From positions 1,178,001 through 1,242,000 of the forward strand of contig NZ_LS483429.1 in the NCBI RefSeq assembly GCF_900475885.1: 64,000 nt of DNA. The letters run 5' to 3'. The notes beneath the pieces are model-generated. The model searched no databases and was not told where the DNA came from. It saw only the letters and a program-made list of their open reading frames with translations. Origin of the DNA: Haemophilus aegyptius. GTDB taxonomy: Bacteria > Pseudomonadota > Gammaproteobacteria > Enterobacterales > Pasteurellaceae. Positions within the stretch are counted from its first letter, which is position 1. Each line of letters opens with the position of its first letter. A program made the translations under genes and the position numbers. Positions 60,969 to 64,000 of this stretch are shown one piece after another.

Positions 60969-61644
60969 TTTTTCTACCTTTTTGAGTCAAATATTTCTTT
61001 AGACCTTTATTGCGTAAAATACAGCTTGGGCATTTTCCGCATCCACCTTCGATGCCTTCATAGCAAGTGTGAGTATGTTTTTGTACATAATCTAATACGC
61101 CTAATTCATCAGCAAGTTGCCAAGTTTGGGCTTTAGTGAGATACATTAATGGTGTTTTGATATTGAATTGATAATCCATAGCTAAATTTAATGTGACATT
61201 CATTGACTTGATAAACACATCTCGGCAATCTGGATAACCGCTGAAATCTGTTTCACATACGCCAGTGATAATATCTTGAATGCCTTGGCCTTTCGCATAA
61301 ATCGCTGCATAAAGTAAAAATAGGGCATTGCGACCATCAACAAAAGTGTTTGGCAATTCACTCTCTTTTTGCTCAATATGCGCCTGTTCATCCATTAATG
61401 CATTATGCGTGATAGCTTTCATAACAGATGTATCAATCAAGGTTTGTTTAATGCCGAGATCTTGTGCAATAGAGCGTGCCTTTTCTAATTCAATAGCATG
61501 ACGCTGCCCATATTGAAAGGTAATGGCTTCTACGTTTTCTTTGCCGTATTCAGCAATAGCTTGGAATAAACAAGTCGTGGAGTCTTGTCCACCTGAAAAG
61601 ATGACGATCGCTTTACGATCGTGGTTTGGATTGAAAATATTCAT
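60961..61644 (-). CDS. queC: 7-cyano-7-deazaguanine synthase QueC
   Basis: QueC converts the carboxylate to preQ0 with ATP and ammonia. The 227-residue protein has the PP-loop [13 protein letters not shown] near residue 16 and a zinc site [18 protein letters not shown] near 190. It is the first gene of queCDE and is preceded by a preQ1 riboswitch whose tail contains its ribosome site. Confidence 0.96.
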   Translation of the reverse strand: MNIFNPNHDRKAIVIFSGGQDSTTCLFQAIAEYGKENVEAITFQYGQRHAIELEKARSIAQDLGIKQTLIDTSVMKAITHNALMDEQAHIEQKESELPNTFVDGRNALFLLYAAIYAKGQGIQDIITGVCETDFSGYPDCRDVFIKSMNVTLNLAMDYQFNIKTPLMYLTKAQTWQLADELGVLDYVQKHTHTCYEGIEGGCGKCPSCILRNKGLKKYLTQKGRKNV

Positions 61645-61649
61645 ATTTT

Positions 61650-61685
61650 ACCTAGTTTTTTATTGTAGGAGGTTTGCGAACTACG
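61650..61685 (-). promoter_or_regulatory. PreQ1-I riboswitch upstream of queC
   Basis: On - the leader reads GTAG, then TTCGCAAACCTC, then CTAC, then AATAAAAAACTAGG. The short stem, the UUCGCAAACC-type loop and the A-rich tail fit the preQ1-I aptamer. The AGG at the tail end would pair with CCU of the loop and is also the queC Shine-Dalgarno, seven bases before ATG. This suggests translational shut-off by preQ1, as in the Thermoanaerobacter type. Confidence 0.85.
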
Positions 61686-61692
61686 GGGGGGT

Positions 61693-61721
61693 ATTTTAGT
61701 GGGGAAGTTCTATTTTAGCAA
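61693..61721 (-). promoter_or_regulatory. Promoter of queCDE
   Basis: On -: TTGCTA (61721-61716), 17 bases, TAAAAT (61698-61693). The start near 61686 falls in a run of seven C's (61691-61685) directly at the base of the aptamer. Confidence 0.6.
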
Positions 61722-61800
61722 GACAAGTGAAATATTTCGTTGGATGTGAAGTCGTTGTACTACAATTCGCAGGTTTTTAATTTAGCAAAAAGGTTTACTT

Positions 61801-61944
61801 ATGAAAAAATGGTTGTTGATTATCGCAGGCGCGTTGATTATTTCAGCTTGCGCAAATAAGGATGTGTATTTTAACGGTGCAGAAGGTTCGCATTCAGGTG
61901 TTAAATTTGATAAAGATTCTCGCCAATGGGGATTGAATCAATAA
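61801..61944 (+). CDS. Small lipoprotein of unknown function
   Basis: A 47-residue frame starts MKKWLLIIAGALIISACANK. It has a basic start, a hydrophobic core and a lipobox ISAC, so it should be lipidated at cysteine 17, leaving a mature peptide of about 31 residues (NKDVYFNGAEGSHSGVKFDK...). A good ribosome site (AAAAGG) precedes it and a terminator follows. I do not recognise a family. Confidence 0.8.
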   Translation: MKKWLLIIAGALIISACANKDVYFNGAEGSHSGVKFDKDSRQWGLNQ

Positions 61945-61979
61945 AAAAGTGCGGTTGATTTTTAACCGCACTTTCGTTT
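61943..61979. terminator. Inverted uptake-signal pair after the small lipoprotein gene
   Basis: AAAAAAGTGCGGTT and AACCGCACTTTC form a stem with T's after it. It lies between the lipoprotein gene (+) and the ilvE end (-). Confidence 0.88.
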
Positions 61980-61994
61980 TTCTATTGGTAGAAA

Positions 61995-63026
61995 TTATTC
62001 TACTTTCACAATCCAGCCTTCAGGTGCTTCAACATCACCGAATTGGATGCCTGTTAATTCATCATAAAGACGACGGGTAACAGGGCCTACTTCAGTTTCT
62101 GAATAGAATACGTGGAATTTTCCGTTGTGTTGAATGCCGCCCACTGGGGTAATCACCGCTGCTGTACCGCACGCACCCGCTTCTACGAATTGATCGAGTT
62201 GATCGATATACACATCGCCTTCAATAGCTTCCATACCTAAACGCTCTTTTGCGATATGTAAAAGAGAGTATTTAGTGATACTTGGTAAAATAGATTCTGA
62301 TTTTGGTGTGATGAATTTATTGTCTTTTGTGATCCCAAAGAAGTTTGCCGCACCGACTTCTTCAATTTTGGTGTGAGTTTTTGGATCTAAATAGATTGCA
62401 TCCGCAAATTTACGTTCTGGCGTACCTTGTTCTGCGACTAATTCGTGTGGAAGTAAGCTTGCTGCGTAGTTCCCACCCACTTTCACACCACCAGTGCCCA
62501 TTGGTGCAGCACGGTCATAATCAGTCGTGATAAAGTTTGATGGAGCCAAACCACCTTTGAAGTAAGCACCCACTGGGCAACAAAAAACAGAGAAAATAAA
62601 CTCTGGTGCCGTTTTCACGCCGATATTTTCGCCCACGCCAATTAAGAATGGACGTAAGTATAAGGTTGCACCAGAACCGTAAGGACCCAACCAATCTTGG
62701 TTAGCTTTAACCACTTCTTTACATGCACGCACGAATAATTCAGTTGGTACGCGTGGCATTAAAAGACGGTCTGCGGTACGTTGCATACGCTCTGCATTTG
62801 CTTGCGGGCGGAATAAGTTGATTGAACCATCTTTGCAACGGTAAGCCTTTAAGCCTTCAAAACATTGCTGACCGTAGTGAAGAGCGGTTGAACCTTCGTG
62901 AATATGTAATGTGCTATCTGTAGTGAGTTTTCCTTCGTCCCATTTGCCATCTTTCCAGTGAGCGATGAAGCGGTAATCTGTTTTAATATAACTAAAACCA
63001 AGGTTATTCCAGTCTAAGTCTTTCAT
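61995..63026 (-). CDS. ilvE: Branched-chain amino acid aminotransferase IlvE
   Basis: IlvE performs the last step of leucine, isoleucine and valine synthesis. The 343-residue protein belongs to the longer class IV type with [20 protein letters not shown] near residue 45, the PLP lysine in [14 protein letters not shown] near 181 and [12 protein letters not shown] near 292. ATG 63026 follows AGGAAGTA. GcvB terminates about 175 bases upstream on the same strand. Confidence 0.97.
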   Translation of the reverse strand: MKDLDWNNLGFSYIKTDYRFIAHWKDGKWDEGKLTTDSTLHIHEGSTALHYGQQCFEGLKAYRCKDGSINLFRPQANAERMQRTADRLLMPRVPTELFVRACKEVVKANQDWLGPYGSGATLYLRPFLIGVGENIGVKTAPEFIFSVFCCPVGAYFKGGLAPSNFITTDYDRAAPMGTGGVKVGGNYAASLLPHELVAEQGTPERKFADAIYLDPKTHTKIEEVGAANFFGITKDNKFITPKSESILPSITKYSLLHIAKERLGMEAIEGDVYIDQLDQFVEAGACGTAAVITPVGGIQHNGKFHVFYSETEVGPVTRRLYDELTGIQFGDVEAPEGWIVKVE

Positions 63027-63200
63027 TTTACTTCCTTAATATTATTTTTTGAATGAAATTTCGCTTAATCTACACCATTCCTGAAGTGATTTAAATAATA
63101 AATTCTCGAAATGATGCAATTTTTAGCCAACTAAAAAGGAATAATGAAATTTTGGAAACAGGGCAGGAAATAACGATATAGTTATGCTAAAATCGGGATG

Positions 63201-63376
63201 AAAAAAACGCCACTCAATGAGAGCAGCGTTTAACCAAATCGGTTTAATAATATACAGGAAGTAAATGAGTAACAAATTGTTACTCAAGTTCGGTTTCCCG
63301 AACTATATGCAAACACAACATCATACTTAAGTCTGAAACTCATTAACTAGTAAGGAATTACCAATCATTAAGTATG
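63201..63376 (-). ncRNA. gcvB: GcvB small regulatory RNA
   Basis: Position and sequence both fit GcvB, which in enterobacteria is transcribed divergently from gcvA and represses amino-acid transport mRNAs with Hfq. The - strand carries GATGTTGTGTTTGCA, the G/U-rich R1-type region, and TTACTTCCTGTATATT, the conserved ACUUCCUGUA block. Stems are CATACTTAA/TTAAGTATG at the 5' end, GTTCGG-GAAA-CCGAAC and GAGTAACA/TGTTACTC. It ends at AACGCTGCTC-TCATT-GAGTGGCGTT followed by T7. The promoter is TTGTCC (63410-63405), 17 bases, TACAAT (63387-63382). Confidence 0.9.
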
Positions 63377-63499
63377 GTTGTATTGTAAGGAAAAGGGTAG
63401 GAAAGGACAAGTGACGTTTTTTTATTTGAGGTATTAGAAAAACTAATTTGAAATAAATCTTGTCCATTATAGACGAAAATTTTATAAATGGAAATACTT

Positions 63500-64000
63500 A
63501 TGTATAAACGTTTGCCACCATTGAATTCACTAAAATCTTTTGAGTCGGCTGCTCGTTATTTAAGTTTTACTAAAGCAGCAGATGAGCTTTGTGTTACACA
63601 GGCGGCGGTTAGTCATCAAATTAAATTATTAGAAGAATTTTTAGGGATTGAATTATTTAAGCGAAAGAATCGTTCTTTAGAATTAACGGAGCTTGGTAAA
63701 GCTTATTTTGTTGATATTAATAAAATTCTGCGTCGCTTAAATGAAGCAACAGAGCGATTATTAACGTTAAAAACGGATCCGCATTTAAATATTAGCGTGC
63801 CACAAACTTTTGGTATCCAATGGTTAGTGCCACATTTAAGTGAATTTAATCAGCTTTATCCGCAAATTGAGGTTCGTTTAACAGGCGTGGATCAAGATGA
63901 AGGTTTGTTAAATAAAGAAATTGATCTTGCTATTTATTATGGTTTGGGAAATTGGCAGAATCTTCAAGTAGATCGTCTTTGCGAAGAAAATTTATTGATT
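63500..64000 (+). CDS. gcvA: LysR-type regulator GcvA (3' end outside window)
   Basis: The frame is open from ATG 63500 (MYKRLPPLNSLKSFESAARY) to the window edge, 167 codons. The N-terminal winged helix-turn-helix reads FTKAADELCVTQAAVSHQIK and LEEFLGIELFKRKNRSLELT. The start of the effector domain (LNISVPQTFGIQWLVPHLSEF) resembles GcvA/AmpR-type regulators. Divergence from GcvB supports gcvA, which in E. coli activates gcvB and the glycine cleavage operon. Confidence 0.92.
   Translation, partial: MYKRLPPLNSLKSFESAARYLSFTKAADELCVTQAAVSHQIKLLEEFLGIELFKRKNRSLELTELGKAYFVDINKILRRLNEATERLLTLKTDPHLNISVPQTFGIQWLVPHLSEFNQLYPQIEVRLTGVDQDEGLLNKEIDLAIYYGLGNWQNLQVDRLCEENLLI

Overview
The window is chromosomal DNA of Haemophilus influenzae or a very close relative. 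It is AT-rich. The Haemophilus uptake signal AAGTGCGGT/ACCGCACTT recurs throughout, often as inverted pairs that act as terminators. It also carries P5 (OmpA), a periplasmic ATP-dependent DNA ligase, and a gene order that matches, from memory, the HI1133-HI1194 segment of strain Rd. Several insertions, including a trimeric autotransporter and a phase-variable Opa-like gene, point to a non-Rd strain, for example nontypeable or biogroup aegyptius-like.

Layout. 1-14051: division and cell wall (dcw) cluster, murE(partial)-murF-mraY-murD-ftsW-murG-murC-ddlB-ftsQ-ftsA-ftsZ-lpxC, all on +. 14178-15335: pheA. 15380-19181 (-): the LPS transport and PTS-Ntr block darP, lptC-lptA-lptB-ptsN-rapZ, in which rpoN, hpf and npr are missing and PtsN has lost its phospho-histidine. 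19270-24431: pmbA, a probable Fur-controlled sRNA, a phase-variable Opa-like porin gene that is OFF, a frameshifted hpt, an IS605-type element (decayed tnpA, intact tnpB) and nrdG. 24553-24662: 4.5S RNA (ffs). 24679-31586 (-): cydDC, trxB, cnoX, hemH and a thioesterase. 31611-32003: duplicated intergenic dyad repeats, then ydiJ. 35476-43338: ompA, grxD, hisC, serC, a small coiled-coil protein, the pabC/pabB/pabA folate genes, and metK under apparent MetJ control. 43379-43626: a tiny Ibs-like hydrophobic peptide gene on - opposite a structured + RNA, a probable type I toxin-antitoxin unit. Then sprT and a second Opa-like protein. 44810-48532 (-): a large trimeric autotransporter adhesin with a collagen-like region, a 16-copy AAAC repeat in its leader and a consensus class II CRP promoter. 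48559-57022: art arginine transport with an ArgR-like box, gmhA, periplasmic ligase, and dppBCDF. 57112-64000: uvrD, a decayed stretch, queCDE behind a preQ1 riboswitch, a small lipoprotein, ilvE, the GcvB sRNA and divergent gcvA (partial).

The core is housekeeping. The accessory signals are two independent repeat-based phase-variation systems on surface proteins, the Ibs-like toxin/antisense pair, an IS605 remnant that retains TnpB and its reRNA scaffold, and several small regulatory RNAs. No tRNA, 16S/23S rRNA or CRISPR array was seen.
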